Positions 30,447 to 39,671 of a stretch of DNA of 46,792 nt are shown piece by piece (within the stretch, counting starts at the first letter, position 1; each line of letters opens with the position of its first letter). The stretch is taken from the NCBI GenBank assembly GCA_004295045.1, contig SHND01000052.1, positions 1 through 46,792 of the forward strand. The letters run 5' to 3'. The notes under the pieces are model-generated. The model made no database searches. It was not told the DNA's origin and saw only the letters and a list, made by a program, of their open reading frames with translations. The position numbers and the translations under genes are program-made. Origin of the DNA: Chloroflexota bacterium (GTDB lineage: Bacteria > Chloroflexota > Anaerolineae > UBA4142 > SHND01).

Positions 30447-31343
30447 ATGAACGAACCCAACACCATCGAACTGATGAAAAAAATACGCCGCATCGAAATT
30501 CGCACGCGGCATCTCGTCCAAGATTTGTTCGCCGGAAATTATCTTTCTGTTTTCAAAGGACGCGGCATCGAATTTGATCAAGTCCGCAAGTACGAAATCG
30601 GCGACGATGTGCGCAGCGTGGATTGGAATGTCACGGCGCGCATGGGCGATTTGTACGTCAAGCGTTTTGTCGAAGAGCGCGAACTTACGATGCTGCTCGT
30701 GGTGGACATGAGCGCGTCGAACGATTTTGGCACGCAAGGGCAATTCAAACGCGATGCCGCAATCGAAATGGCGGCGATGCTCGCGTTCTCCGCCGTGCGC
30801 AATAACGACAAAGTGGGACTGTTATTGTTCACCGACCGCATTGAAAAATTTATTCCGCCGCGCAAAGGACGCAAACATATTTTGCGACTGCTGCGCGAAC
30901 TGTTGTCGTTCAAGCCGGTTGGGCGCGGCACGGATATCAATCTCGCGCTCGAACATGTGAACCGCGTTTTGAAACGACGCGGCATCATCGTCCTCGTTTC
31001 CGATTTTCAAAACGACGCGGACTCGTACCGCAAAAACTTGAACATGGCGGGCAAGCGGCACGATTTGATTGCGATTGATTTGCGTGACCCGATGGAAAGT
31101 GAAATTGCGAATGTTGGTTTGCTCGCGTTACAAGATGCGGAAACGGGCGAACTCGTCGAAGTGGACACATCAGACAAGGCGTGGCGTGCGGCATTTGCAA
31201 AACGGATGGCAGAGTACGACGCCGCGAAAAAGCGCGTGTGGAACGGCGCCAAAGTGGACCGCATTATTTTGCAAACACCGGACGACCATGTCGGCGCGCT
31301 GACGCGATTTTTTCAGGGACGCATGAAACGGATGGCGCATTAA
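30447..31343 (+). CDS. DUF58 protein (Bat operon)
   Basis: 298-aa protein from the ATG at 30447. Codons upstream of it lie inside the palindromic repeat element, so the longer frame is not real. The DUF58 signature is GRGIEFDQVRKYEIGDDVRSVDWNVTARMGDLYVKRF (about 38-74), followed by a VWA-like LLVVDMSASNDFG in place of a full DxSxS MIDAS motif, and a later GRGTDINLALEHV. DUF58 proteins accompany MoxR ATPases and VWA proteins and are thought to bind them. The ribosome site is weak (CGGAA). Confidence 0.88.
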   Translation: MNEPNTIELMKKIRRIEIRTRHLVQDLFAGNYLSVFKGRGIEFDQVRKYEIGDDVRSVDWNVTARMGDLYVKRFVEERELTMLLVVDMSASNDFGTQGQFKRDAAIEMAAMLAFSAVRNNDKVGLLLFTDRIEKFIPPRKGRKHILRLLRELLSFKPVGRGTDINLALEHVNRVLKRRGIIVLVSDFQNDADSYRKNLNMAGKRHDLIAIDLRDPMESEIANVGLLALQDAETGELVEVDTSDKAWRAAFAKRMAEYDAAKKRVWNGAKVDRIILQTPDDHVGALTRFFQGRMKRMAH

Positions 31344-31362
31344 GAGCAATGAGGGATGAGGA

Positions 31363-32310
31363 ATGAGTAGACGAATCAAGAAATTATTTTTGTTCATTTT
31401 TATTGCCGCGTTGTTGGTGATCCCAAGTGCGGCATTCGCGGACAACGGCGTGAATGTTTCACTGCAAGTGGGGCGCGCGGAAATCACTGTTGGCGATGTG
31501 ATTCCGCTGACGGTGACGGTGCAGCATCCGAAAGGGTGGCGCGTCATTTTTCCGACGCTCGACAAAAAATGGGGCGAATTAGAAGTGCGCGCGCAAAACG
31601 CAGCGCAGATTTCGGAAAACGCGGACGGCTCGGAAACGACGACGCAAGAAATTGATGTGACTTTATTTCGCCCCGAACAGGTGACGACGCCCGTATTGAA
31701 ATTGAACGTGGTGGACGCGCAAGGGCAGGTGCAAGAGTTGAATGTGGAACCGGCGATGCTGAATGTGAAATCGGTGCTGCAAGAAAATGACACAACACTG
31801 CGTGACATTAAACCGCAAGCGGAACTGTGGCAGTTGTCCAGTTCGCCGCTTCCGCTCATCGCTTCACTCGCGCTCGCATTCACCATCGTTGGCGGCGCGG
31901 GCTATGTCGTGTGGAAACATCGCCCGTTCGTGGACAAACGCACGCCGCGCGAACGTGCGTTGGATGAATTGAAAATCTTGGACGCAGGGAAAGTTTCCGA
32001 GAGCGATGCCAAAGTTTTCTGTGTGCGCGTGTCGGATACGCTGCGCGATTATTTGCAAAACGGCTGCGGCATCAACGCGCATGATTTGACGACGGGTGAA
32101 CTCGCCCAAGTATTGCGCGAAAAACAAGTGCCGCCAGAAATCGCATCGCAAATTATTCACGTCTTGCGCGTAACGGATGCGGCGAAATTTGCAAATGATG
32201 TTTCGGACATGGAAACAATCCAAACGTTGAGCCGCAACGTACAACAAATCGTGCTCGTTTATCCACCGCAAACCGTGGAAACAAAATCGAAACGACGAGG
32301 CAAGAAATGA
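31363..32310 (+). CDS. Short BatD/DUF4381-like membrane protein
   Basis: 315 aa. A signal peptide (residues 1-26, LFLFIFIAALLVIPSAAFA) is followed by an extracytoplasmic beta domain beginning VSLQVGRAEITVGDVIPLTVTV, as in BatD. One membrane helix follows (about 165-183), and a cytoplasmic tail with RERALDELKILD, RVSDTLRDYLQNGCGINAHDLTTGEL, the motif of DUF4381/BatD C-termini. It is shorter than full BatD, which comes later in the operon. GATGAGGA lies just upstream of the ATG. The stop overlaps the batA start. Confidence 0.7.
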   Translation: MSRRIKKLFLFIFIAALLVIPSAAFADNGVNVSLQVGRAEITVGDVIPLTVTVQHPKGWRVIFPTLDKKWGELEVRAQNAAQISENADGSETTTQEIDVTLFRPEQVTTPVLKLNVVDAQGQVQELNVEPAMLNVKSVLQENDTTLRDIKPQAELWQLSSSPLPLIASLALAFTIVGGAGYVVWKHRPFVDKRTPRERALDELKILDAGKVSESDAKVFCVRVSDTLRDYLQNGCGINAHDLTTGELAQVLREKQVPPEIASQIIHVLRVTDAAKFANDVSDMETIQTLSRNVQQIVLVYPPQTVETKSKRRGKK

Positions 32311-33308
32311 CTTTTCAATTTGCAAATCCATTTGTGCTTGCGCTGCTCGCGGCGATTCCCGTTTTGCTCTGGCTCGTTTTTCGCAAGCGCGCGCAAAATC
32401 AAGCCGCGCTGCAGTATGCGAACGTCGCGCCAGTGCGCGGCGGACGCGGTTGGAAAGCGCGCTTGCGTCCGTTCTTGAACGTCGCGCGCATTGCCGCGCT
32501 CGCGTTATTGATTGTTGGACTCGCGCGTCCGCAGTTGGTCGAGGCAAAAGAAATTGTCAAGGGCGAAGGCATTGACATTGCGCTCGCGCTCGATATTTCG
32601 GGCAGCATGGCATCGCTCGATTTTCAACCGGACAATCGTCTGGAAGTTGCGAAACGCGTGATTGCGGATTTCATTGACGAGCGCACGTATGACCGCATCG
32701 GGCTCGTGGTGTTTGCGAAAGAAGCGTTCAATCAATCGCCGCTGACGACAGACCACGCCGTTTTGAATCGGCTGCTGGACGATGCGAAACTCGCGCCCGA
32801 TTTGAAAATTCAAGACGGCACCGCGATTGGCTTGGGCATCGCAAACGCGGCGAACATGATCAAAGATTCGAATGCAAAATCGCGCGTCGTGATCTTGTTG
32901 ACGGATGGCGTGAACAACGCGGGACAAATTGATCCGCAAACCGCCGCCGACGCGGCAAAAGCGCTGGGCATCAAAGTGTACACGATTGGGATGGGCAAAA
33001 CGGGACAGGTGCCGGTTCCCGTGACCGATGCGTTTGGCGGCAAACAAATTGTGTATCAAGAGAGTCAGGTTGATGAAGCATCCCTGAAAGAGATTGCCGA
33101 CAAAACAGGCGCGTTGTATTTTCGCGCGGAAGACACGCGCGGGCTGCAACAAATCTACGCGCGCATCAACGAACTCGAAAAATCGCAAGTGGATATTACC
33201 AATTTCACCCGACACGTGGAATTGATGGGCTGGCTGCTCTTGCCCGCGCTCGCGCTCGTGCTGAGCGAGCAACTTTTGAGTCAAACGATATTCCGCAGAA
33301 TTCCATAA
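32307..33308 (+). CDS. batA: VWA-domain protein BatA
   Basis: 333 aa. Two N-terminal hydrophobic segments (7-25 and 60-74) are followed by a VWA domain with a full metal-ion-dependent adhesion site: DISGSM (Asp96, Ser98, Ser100), Thr in DGTAIGLGIA and TDGVNNAG. A C-terminal membrane helix lies near 308-325 (LMGWLLLPALALVL). This layout is that of BatA/Bat aerotolerance proteins, membrane-bound partners of MoxR. The ATG overlaps the previous stop (ATGA). Confidence 0.88.
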   Translation: MTFQFANPFVLALLAAIPVLLWLVFRKRAQNQAALQYANVAPVRGGRGWKARLRPFLNVARIAALALLIVGLARPQLVEAKEIVKGEGIDIALALDISGSMASLDFQPDNRLEVAKRVIADFIDERTYDRIGLVVFAKEAFNQSPLTTDHAVLNRLLDDAKLAPDLKIQDGTAIGLGIANAANMIKDSNAKSRVVILLTDGVNNAGQIDPQTAADAAKALGIKVYTIGMGKTGQVPVPVTDAFGGKQIVYQESQVDEASLKEIADKTGALYFRAEDTRGLQQIYARINELEKSQVDITNFTRHVELMGWLLLPALALVLSEQLLSQTIFRRIP

Positions 33309-33312
33309 ATAT

Positions 33313-33394
33313 TTTGGGACACAGATAAACACAGAGGACACAGATTTTTTAGTTGAGAATTTTTTCTGTGCAATCTGTGAAATCTGTGTCCAAA
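33313..33394. repeat. ACACAGAT-type repeat element between batA and batB
   Basis: TTTTGGGACACAGAT at the left is complementary, with one extra base, to ATCTGTGTCCAAA at the right, and further ACACAGA/TCTGTG words lie between. A short interspersed palindrome, ending 8 bp before the batB ATG. Confidence 0.65.
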
Positions 33395-33402
33395 GAATTC
33401 AT

Positions 33403-34467
33403 ATGACTTTCGCACAACCCATTTTTCTTTACGCACTAGTTCTCGTTCCACTCGCCGCGTTATTTTTGTTGTGGGCGGAACGCGAACGCCGCAAAGCATT
33501 CGCGCGCATCGGACAACCAAATCTTGTCGCGCGTCTTGCGGCGAACGTCAACACACGCGGACGCTTTTTGAGATACGCGCTGTGGCTCGGCGCGCTCGCC
33601 TTGTTACTCGTCGCGTTGGCGCGTCCGCAGTGGGGCGAAACCAAAACGTCGGCGCCGCAAAAAGGCGTCCAGGTGATGGTCGCGCTCGATGTTTCCAAAA
33701 GCATGTTGGCGGAAGATTTGAAACCGAATCGCCTCGAACGCGCCAAGATGGAAATTAGCGATTTGATGAATCGCTTGAAAGGCGACGAAATCGGGCTTGT
33801 CCCATTCAGCGGCGCGAGTTTCATTCTCTTTCCGCTGACGAGCGATTACAACACGGCACGCAGTTTTCTTGAAACGGCGAAACCCGAAATTATTTCGCGC
33901 GGCGGCACGGCGATTGGCGATGCGATTCGGACGGCGATGAACGGTTTTGACCCGAAACGCAATTCGCAAAAAGTGATCGTCGTCGTGACGGATGGCGAAG
34001 ATACGGAATCGAACGCGCTCGCGGCGGCGCAGGAAGCGGCGAAACAGGGCGCGATCATTTACACCATCGGTTTCGGTTCGACGACCGGCGAATTGATTCC
34101 CGAATTTGACGCGAACGGAAACCAAGTCGGTTTCAAAACGGACAAAAATGGCAATCAAGTTCGCTCGAAATTGGACGATAACGCGCTGCGCGAAATCGCG
34201 GCGGCGACGAACGGCAAGTATTTTCCCGCCACCGCGAATGGCAGCGAACTCGATGCGTTGGCGGGCGAACTGAATCGTTTGCAAAAGGGCGACATCGTGA
34301 GCCGCGAGACGGTGGAAAAACACGAACAGTTTCAATGGTTCCTCGCGCCCGCGTTGGCGCTGCTGCTGCTCGCGGAAATGATTTCGGAACGACGAAATTC
34401 GAGAGGCGAGAAACGAGAGAGGAAACTGTTCGGATGGATGAAACGCGCGCGTGGAGGTGTGGCATGA
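33403..34467 (+). CDS. batB: VWA-domain protein BatB
   Basis: 354 aa, same plan as BatA: hydrophobic segments at 7-23 and 58-73, VWA domain with DVSKSM (Asp96, Ser98, Ser100), GGTAIGDAI and TDGEDTES, and a C-terminal membrane helix near 325-340 (FLAPALALLLLAEM). An internal insertion GNQVGFKTDKNGNQVRSK follows the fourth strand, as in other BatB proteins. It ends in a basic cytoplasmic tail. The stop overlaps the start of the next gene (ATGA at 34464). Confidence 0.88.
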   Translation: MTFAQPIFLYALVLVPLAALFLLWAERERRKAFARIGQPNLVARLAANVNTRGRFLRYALWLGALALLLVALARPQWGETKTSAPQKGVQVMVALDVSKSMLAEDLKPNRLERAKMEISDLMNRLKGDEIGLVPFSGASFILFPLTSDYNTARSFLETAKPEIISRGGTAIGDAIRTAMNGFDPKRNSQKVIVVVTDGEDTESNALAAAQEAAKQGAIIYTIGFGSTTGELIPEFDANGNQVGFKTDKNGNQVRSKLDDNALREIAAATNGKYFPATANGSELDALAGELNRLQKGDIVSRETVEKHEQFQWFLAPALALLLLAEMISERRNSRGEKRERKLFGWMKRARGGVA

Positions 34468-35378
34468 AGAACAAGAAAAACTCGTACAAGAAATTTTTGA
34501 TTGGCGCGGCTGTGGTAGGAATTTTGGCAATCGGCGCGGCGGGAACGTTTGTGTACAAATTCAACACGTCCGACGCGACGATTGCCGCAGGCAATCAAGA
34601 ATTTGCCAAGCAGCAGTACGACGCGGCAATGCAAAAATATCAACAAGCGCAAATGAGCGCGCCGATTTTTGCGGAACCGTTTTATAACGCCGCGAACGTT
34701 TTGTACAAACAGGATAAATTCGAGGACGCGCAAAAATTGTTGGAGCAAGCGTTGACTCGCTCGAACGAAAAAATCGCAGAATTTCTGCAATTCAATTTGG
34801 GCAATGTCGCGTTCAACGCGAAACAATTCGAGCACGCGATTGCGCGGTATGAAGACGCGCTGCGTTTGAATCCTGACGACAAGGACGCGAAATACAATCT
34901 CGAACTCGCGTTGTTGCAGAAACAAGAGCAAGACCAACAACAGCAGCAGAATCAAGACCAGCAACAAAATCAAGACCAGCAAAACCAAGACCAACAGAAT
35001 CAACAAAACGGACAAAATAATAAAGACCAGCAGCAACAGAATGGTCAGCAAAATCAAGACCAGCAAAATCAACAGAACGGTCAGCAGCAACAACAGCAAC
35101 AACAGAATGGTCAGCAACAGCAACAAAATCAACAGAATCAACAAAACGGTCAACAACAACAGCAGGATTCACAGAATCCACAAAATGGACAAGGGCAGCA
35201 AGGTCAACCAACGGATGAGCAAGGCAACGAACAAGGTCAAGCATACGTCCCGGGCGAATTAACGCAAGAACAAGCGGAGCAACTCTTGGCAGCCGTTGGC
35301 GGTAATTCCCAAACGTTGTTGGAAAAGTTACAGCAATATCTTTACGTGCCGGGCGGCGATCCCGACAAAGATTGGTAA
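34464..35378 (+). CDS. batC: BatC-like TPR protein with long Q/N-rich tract
   Basis: 304 aa from the ATG at 34464, which follows GGAGGTGT by three bases and overlaps the batB stop. One N-terminal membrane helix (about 11-31) anchors an outside domain with two or three TPR units (about 40-145: GNQEFAKQQYDAAMQKYQQA and so on). Residues 152-258 are almost only Gln and Asn with some Asp and Gly, a prion-like composition. The last 45 residues contain LTQEQAEQLLAAVGGNSQTLLEKLQQYL. BatC proteins often have polar tails, but this one is extreme. The CAA/CAG/AAT codon mix varies, so the DNA tract is imperfect and may be less slippage-prone. Confidence 0.85.
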   Translation: MKNKKNSYKKFLIGAAVVGILAIGAAGTFVYKFNTSDATIAAGNQEFAKQQYDAAMQKYQQAQMSAPIFAEPFYNAANVLYKQDKFEDAQKLLEQALTRSNEKIAEFLQFNLGNVAFNAKQFEHAIARYEDALRLNPDDKDAKYNLELALLQKQEQDQQQQQNQDQQQNQDQQNQDQQNQQNGQNNKDQQQQNGQQNQDQQNQQNGQQQQQQQQNGQQQQQNQQNQQNGQQQQQDSQNPQNGQGQQGQPTDEQGNEQGQAYVPGELTQEQAEQLLAAVGGNSQTLLEKLQQYLYVPGGDPDKDW

Positions 35379-37198
35379 TGAACATGAAACGCATTTATCA
35401 AATTTCACTCATCGCAGTTGCGATACTTGGGCTGACCTTTGCGTTCTTTACATCGAACGCGCACGCGCAGTCGCCGTACGAATTGCGCGCGCAAGTGGAC
35501 GCGAACGAAATCACAACCGACGATACGTTGACGTTCACCTTGACACTCACCACGCCCGACGGCAACGCGCCGCGTTTGAATTTGCCCGCGCTCGATGGCT
35601 TTGATGTCGTCGGCTCGTCCACTTCATCGCAATACAGCATCGTCAACGGCGGCGCGAGCGCGAGCATGGTGTACGCGTATCAATTAAAACCGACGCGCAC
35701 AGGCGACCTGACCATTCCCGCGATGAAACTAAATTTAAAGGGACAACTCCTCGCGACAGAACCGCTTGCAGTGCGCGTGACACAAGGCAATGGCGCGCCG
35801 AGCAAGCGAAATGCGCAACCGACGAGTCCGTTTGGTCCAAGCCCATTCAGCGGTTTGTTCGGGAACGATCCGTTCAACGATCCCTTTTTCAGCGACCCAT
35901 TCAGCAACGATATGTTTTCCAACAACGCGAGCTTGAACATTCAAGCCGCGACGGACAAGCAGAGCGTGTATGTTGGCGAGCCGCTTGAATATTCCGTGCG
36001 CGTATCGAGCGATGCGATGCTGCTCGGCGAACCCGAATACGACGCACCAAAGTTCACGGGCTTTTGGGCGCATCAACCACCGCAAACGCGACAAGGCGCG
36101 AACGCGAGCGAGATCACGACGCTGCTTTTCCCGACAAAGGGTGGACAACTCACGATTGACCCCGCGACGATTCGCGCGGACGGCGGCTTTTTCTCGAACG
36201 CGTTGGAACGCGAAACCGACCCCGTGACGATTGAGGTAAAGCCACTGCCGCAGGGCGCGCCCGCTGAATTCAACGGCGCAGTTGGAAAATTTGAAATCAC
36301 GGCGACGCCGGACAAAACAGAAACGCGTGTCGGCGAGCCGATTGTTGTTCAAGTTGAAATTCGCGGCGCGGGAAATTTTGATACGCTCGCGGATCCAAAA
36401 TGGGTGAACAATGCAAATTGGCGCGCGTTCGATGCGAAAGCAGAAACGAAAAGCGATGTGGTGAACGGAACACTGCAAGGCGCGAAAACATATACGCGCA
36501 CGTTGATTCCGACTCGAGAGGGAACGTTGACGATTCCGGCAACGCGTTTTGCGTACTTTGATCCGCGCGATGAAAAATATCACACGATTGAAACGCAAGC
36601 GATTCAAGTCCAAGTCGCGCCGGGCGATCCGAGTGTGACGCAAAATATTGCGCCGCCGAATAACGCGAGCGCAAATTCAGCGAATGTCAATCCAAACAAT
36701 GCCGATGCCGCAACGGTAAAACTCTTGGCGCCGACACAATTGACGACGGCGGCACAACCACTCGTCGCGCAGCCATTGTTTTGGGGGTTACTTATGGTTC
36801 CGTTTGGGATTGTGGCATTTGATATTGGGTTAGGATTGCGGAAGCGTTATCTCGACGCGAACATTGCCGAACGACGCGCCTCGCGCGCGCTCAAGCAAGC
36901 GTATCGCAATTTGAAGCGCGCGGGGAAAAGCAAAAATGTTTCGATGGCAGTTTCGGGCGTCGTCCTGCAATATCTCGAAGATAAACTGAATCGCTCACTG
37001 TTTGGAGTTTCGCACAGCGCGTTGGCGCAGCTGTTGGCTGAACACAGCATCTCACAAAATTTGATTCACGATGTGTTGGTGCTGTTGCTCGCAGGCGAAT
37101 CGTCCGAATTTGGCAAACTGTACAGCGCGACACCGGAACGAACGGTCATGGATGCGCGGCTGGTGCTCGATGCTCTCGAAGGGGAATGGCAAGAATGA
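35378..37198 (+). CDS. batD: BatD-like oxygen-tolerance protein
   Basis: 606 aa. A signal peptide (about 1-31, cut after NAHA) is followed by tandem extracytoplasmic beta domains starting LRAQVDANEITTDDTLTFTLTLTT. A Phe/Asn/Pro-rich loop (FGPSPFSGLFGNDPFNDPFF, about 150-185) separates two such domains, as in BatD. A membrane helix lies near 468-486 and the cytoplasmic tail has RASRALKQAYRNLKRAG and VVLQYLEDKLNRSLFGVS. The ATG at 35378 uses the last base of the previous stop (TAATG); ATG 35384 is an alternative. It is the extracytoplasmic part of the MoxR-Bat complex. Confidence 0.88.
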   Translation: MNMKRIYQISLIAVAILGLTFAFFTSNAHAQSPYELRAQVDANEITTDDTLTFTLTLTTPDGNAPRLNLPALDGFDVVGSSTSSQYSIVNGGASASMVYAYQLKPTRTGDLTIPAMKLNLKGQLLATEPLAVRVTQGNGAPSKRNAQPTSPFGPSPFSGLFGNDPFNDPFFSDPFSNDMFSNNASLNIQAATDKQSVYVGEPLEYSVRVSSDAMLLGEPEYDAPKFTGFWAHQPPQTRQGANASEITTLLFPTKGGQLTIDPATIRADGGFFSNALERETDPVTIEVKPLPQGAPAEFNGAVGKFEITATPDKTETRVGEPIVVQVEIRGAGNFDTLADPKWVNNANWRAFDAKAETKSDVVNGTLQGAKTYTRTLIPTREGTLTIPATRFAYFDPRDEKYHTIETQAIQVQVAPGDPSVTQNIAPPNNASANSANVNPNNADAATVKLLAPTQLTTAAQPLVAQPLFWGLLMVPFGIVAFDIGLGLRKRYLDANIAERRASRALKQAYRNLKRAGKSKNVSMAVSGVVLQYLEDKLNRSLFGVSHSALAQLLAEHSISQNLIHDVLVLLLAGESSEFGKLYSATPERTVMDARLVLDALEGEWQE

Positions 37199-37635
37199 AC
37201 AAGCGAATCGTATTTGTGCTGGGCGCGTTATTGTTGGTTGGTGCGGGTCTATTCATCGCGTGGCAGCTTGCATTGCCAACGCGCGTATCGAACGCGGATG
37301 CCGAAACCTTTGCGCGCGCGAACCAAGCGTATGAAAAGGAAAACTATCAAGCCGCCGCAAATTTGTATCAGCAGTTAATTTCGAACGGCGTCGAAAACGC
37401 GGAGGTGTTTTACAATCTCGGCGTAACATACACGGCGATGGGGAATGCGAATCAAGCCGAAGAAATGTACGCGCGCGCGCGTGAACTGAATCCGCGTGCG
37501 ACGCAAATCGCGCAAACCGCAAACGCGGCGCGCATCCCTTTGACGCAAAACGAAATGGCGCTGCTCGCGTTTGCTGCCATTGAAGTGTGCGCGATCGTGT
37601 TTGTGCTGATGCGCCCGCGCATTTTGAAAACATAA
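37195..37635 (+). CDS. TPR membrane protein closing the Bat operon (BatE-like)
   Basis: 146 aa. An N-terminal membrane helix (about 6-26, VFVLGALLLVGAGLFIAWQL) is followed by two TPR motifs (ANQAYEKENYQAAANLYQQLI and FYNLGVTYTAMGNANQAEEMYARARELNP) and a C-terminal helix (about 122-140). The start overlaps the batD stop (ATGA); an ATG three codons earlier has its ribosome site too close. A terminator follows at 37645. It is shorter than BatE, which carries an SH3 domain, so the name is only by position. Confidence 0.75.
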   Translation: MNKRIVFVLGALLLVGAGLFIAWQLALPTRVSNADAETFARANQAYEKENYQAAANLYQQLISNGVENAEVFYNLGVTYTAMGNANQAEEMYARARELNPRATQIAQTANAARIPLTQNEMALLAFAAIEVCAIVFVLMRPRILKT

Positions 37636-37644
37636 TGGCTGATG

Positions 37645-37678
37645 AAAAATCTCTCACGACACAGTGAGAGATTTTTTT
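37645..37678. terminator. Bidirectional terminator
   Basis: 13-bp stem AAAAATCTCTCAC (37645-37657) with GTGAGAGATTTTT (37664-37676), loop GACACA, with T-runs on both strands. It serves the Bat operon and the convergent dehydrogenase gene. Confidence 0.9.
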
Positions 37679-37680
37679 TG

Positions 37681-38775
37681 TCAACGCTTCGGATTCACTA
37701 TGGCTTTGACCATCTCACCGCGCGCCACCGCTGCCAACGCTTCATTCATTTCGTCCAACGTATATTCGCGCGTGATCATTTTTTCCCAACCGACCCGCGC
37801 GCCGTGTTTCGCCAACACCTTGACCATTTTGTAAAAATGCGAATAGTCGGAGCCCCACGAGCCGCGAATTTCCAAATGTTTTTTGTTGAGGTCGAGATGC
37901 GGATTGATGCTCACTTCGCCGGCATCGGTGTATTGTCCGACGACGACGTAGCGTCCCGCGTCGCGCGTCATTTGCATTCCTTCGCGCACCGCGCCGGGAA
38001 CGCCCGTCGCTTCAATCGTCACATCGGCGCCGCGTCCGTTCGTTAGCGCGCGGATTTTTTCGACGCGCTCGCGTGAGGTTGTTTCGCCGACAGAAATAAT
38101 TTCATCAGCGCCAAATTCCTTCGCGGCTTGCAAACGATTCGGCGGATCGCCCAAAACAATCACGCCGCCCGCGCCGGACAACTGCGCGAGAATCGCAATG
38201 TTCAAGCCAACGGGTCCGCTGCCTTGCACCGCGACAATATCGCCCAATTCGATTTGCGCGCGTTCAATGGCGTGAATCGCTGTTGGCAAGCCGCAGCCCG
38301 CCGCGATCAAGCGTTCGGGCGGAACTGAATCGGGCAAGCGAATCACTTTGACGCCCGGTTTCAGATATATTTGTTCGCTCCAGCCGCCGAGCAAACCCTC
38401 GCGCGCGGAATAAGTAATGCCGTACACTTTGCGATGCGGGCAGCGCGTGGACGCTTTGGCAACCAAGCAGTACCAACAGTTGTTGCACGTTTCGTGAACA
38501 TCGAGAAACGTAACCACATCGCCGCGTTGAATTTTGACGCCTTCGATGTCATTTACAATGTTGCCCGTTTCGAGTACGCGCCCGACGGAAACGTGTCCGG
38601 GAATGATCGGATAGGGTACACCCGCGAGTTGTCCGTGATGCAAATGCACATCTGTCCCACACACTTCAGAAAAAATTGTTTCGAGCAAAATCGAACCCGC
38701 CTCCATCGGCGCGTTCGGCAAATGTTGTACCTCAATCGGTTGATTCGGCGCGGTCATTACAGCAGCACGCGGCAT
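37681..38775 (-). CDS. Zinc-dependent medium-chain alcohol dehydrogenase
   Basis: 364 aa. Catalytic zinc ligands Cys39 (EVCGTDVHLHHG) and His61 (IIPGHVSVGRV). The usual Glu after this His (GHE) is Val62. The structural zinc lobe has Cys97, 100, 103 and 112 (CNNCWYC...C). The Rossmann fold shows VQGSGPVGLNIAILAQL and an acidic LGD end (VIVLGD), suggesting NAD. GGAG lies upstream of the ATG. The family includes sorbitol, threonine and benzyl alcohol dehydrogenases; substrate cannot be told. It stands alone between the Bat operon and the two-component genes. Confidence 0.82.
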   Translation of the reverse strand: MPRAAVMTAPNQPIEVQHLPNAPMEAGSILLETIFSEVCGTDVHLHHGQLAGVPYPIIPGHVSVGRVLETGNIVNDIEGVKIQRGDVVTFLDVHETCNNCWYCLVAKASTRCPHRKVYGITYSAREGLLGGWSEQIYLKPGVKVIRLPDSVPPERLIAAGCGLPTAIHAIERAQIELGDIVAVQGSGPVGLNIAILAQLSGAGGVIVLGDPPNRLQAAKEFGADEIISVGETTSRERVEKIRALTNGRGADVTIEATGVPGAVREGMQMTRDAGRYVVVGQYTDAGEVSINPHLDLNKKHLEIRGSWGSDYSHFYKMVKVLAKHGARVGWEKMITREYTLDEMNEALAAVARGEMVKAIVNPKR

Positions 38776-38802
38776 AATTCAGTCTCCAATCCCTAGTCTT
38801 TT

Positions 38803-38885
38803 TTGGATGCGGATGTTCGCGGATTCACGCGGATTTCTAAACTTGTTCTTTTCTGCGTTCAGCCGCGTTCATTGGCGTCCCAATC
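38803..38885. repeat. Possible GCGGATTC-type repeat remnant
   Basis: The words GCGGATGTTCGCGGATTCACGCGG followed by GCGTTCAGCCGCGTTCATTGGCGTCC form a degenerate inverted/direct repeat of a kind often seen between genes. It occupies most of the gap between the dehydrogenase and the response regulator. Confidence 0.35.
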
Positions 38886-38966
38886 TTGGTTGTACTTGCA
38901 TCTTGAAAATAATCTTCTTGTCCAAGCTGTGGGCACTCATCAAGTAATTTTCTTTGCAACTGCGAT

Positions 38967-38972
38967 TATAAT
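38967..38972 (+). promoter_or_regulatory. -10 box very close to the response regulator start
   Basis: A perfect TATAAT ends ten bases before the ATG at 38982, with no good -35 at 16-18 bp and no Shine-Dalgarno site (TCCGCC before the ATG). Transcription would begin within a few bases of the start codon, so this mRNA may be leaderless. Confidence 0.4.
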
Positions 38973-38981
38973 ATATCCGCC

Positions 38982-39671
38982 ATGCCGAAACACATTCTCC
39001 TCATTGACGACGATGCGCTGCTGGTGAAATCGCTCGCGTACACGCTGCAGCAAAATGGATACGACACGACCACAGCGTTGAATGCCGAGCAAGGGCTTGC
39101 GCGCCTCGAAACCATCACGCCCAATTTGATATTGCTCGACATTGGTTTGCCGGGAATGGATGGACTTGAGACTCTCAAACGCATCGAAAAAGAAAAACAG
39201 ATTCCTGTCATTTTTCTCACAGCGCGACGGCGTGAGTTGGACGAAGTGCTGGGGCTGGAACTCGGCGCGCAAGATTACATCACGAAACCATTCAACGAAG
39301 ATGTGCTGCTCGCGCGCATCAAGACTGTGCTGCGCCGCCACGAACGCGCGCCTGAAGCGCGCGAGACAACTTTACAACTCGTCTGCGGTGAGGTGGCGAT
39401 TGATGTTTCCGCGCACATCGTCACCCTGCGCGGCAAAGCAGTTGACCTCGCGCCCAAAGCGTTTGAACTCTTGCGTGCGTTGGCGCAGAACGCAGGACAA
39501 GTCATGTCGGTGGATCAACTCATCGAGCAAGTGTGGGGCATCGAATTCGCGGGCGAGCCGCAAGTGGTGTACGTCCACGTTCGCTGGGTGCGCGAAAAAA
39601 TCGAAGACGACCCGTCGAATCCGAAACGCCTTGTCACCGTGCGCGGCGTTGGCTACAAATTGATGCCATGA
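38982..39671 (+). CDS. OmpR/PhoB-family response regulator
   Basis: 229 aa. The receiver domain has Asp9/Asp10 (LLIDDD), phospho-acceptor Asp53 (LLDIGLPG), Thr81 and Lys103 (DYITKPF). The C-terminal winged helix (about 130-228) ends VVYVHVRWVREKIEDDPSNPKRLVTVRGVGYKL, typical of the OmpR class. The stop overlaps the kinase start (ATGA at 39668), so the pair is translationally coupled. Target genes are not evident. Confidence 0.92.
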   Translation: MPKHILLIDDDALLVKSLAYTLQQNGYDTTTALNAEQGLARLETITPNLILLDIGLPGMDGLETLKRIEKEKQIPVIFLTARRRELDEVLGLELGAQDYITKPFNEDVLLARIKTVLRRHERAPEARETTLQLVCGEVAIDVSAHIVTLRGKAVDLAPKAFELLRALAQNAGQVMSVDQLIEQVWGIEFAGEPQVVYVHVRWVREKIEDDPSNPKRLVTVRGVGYKLMP

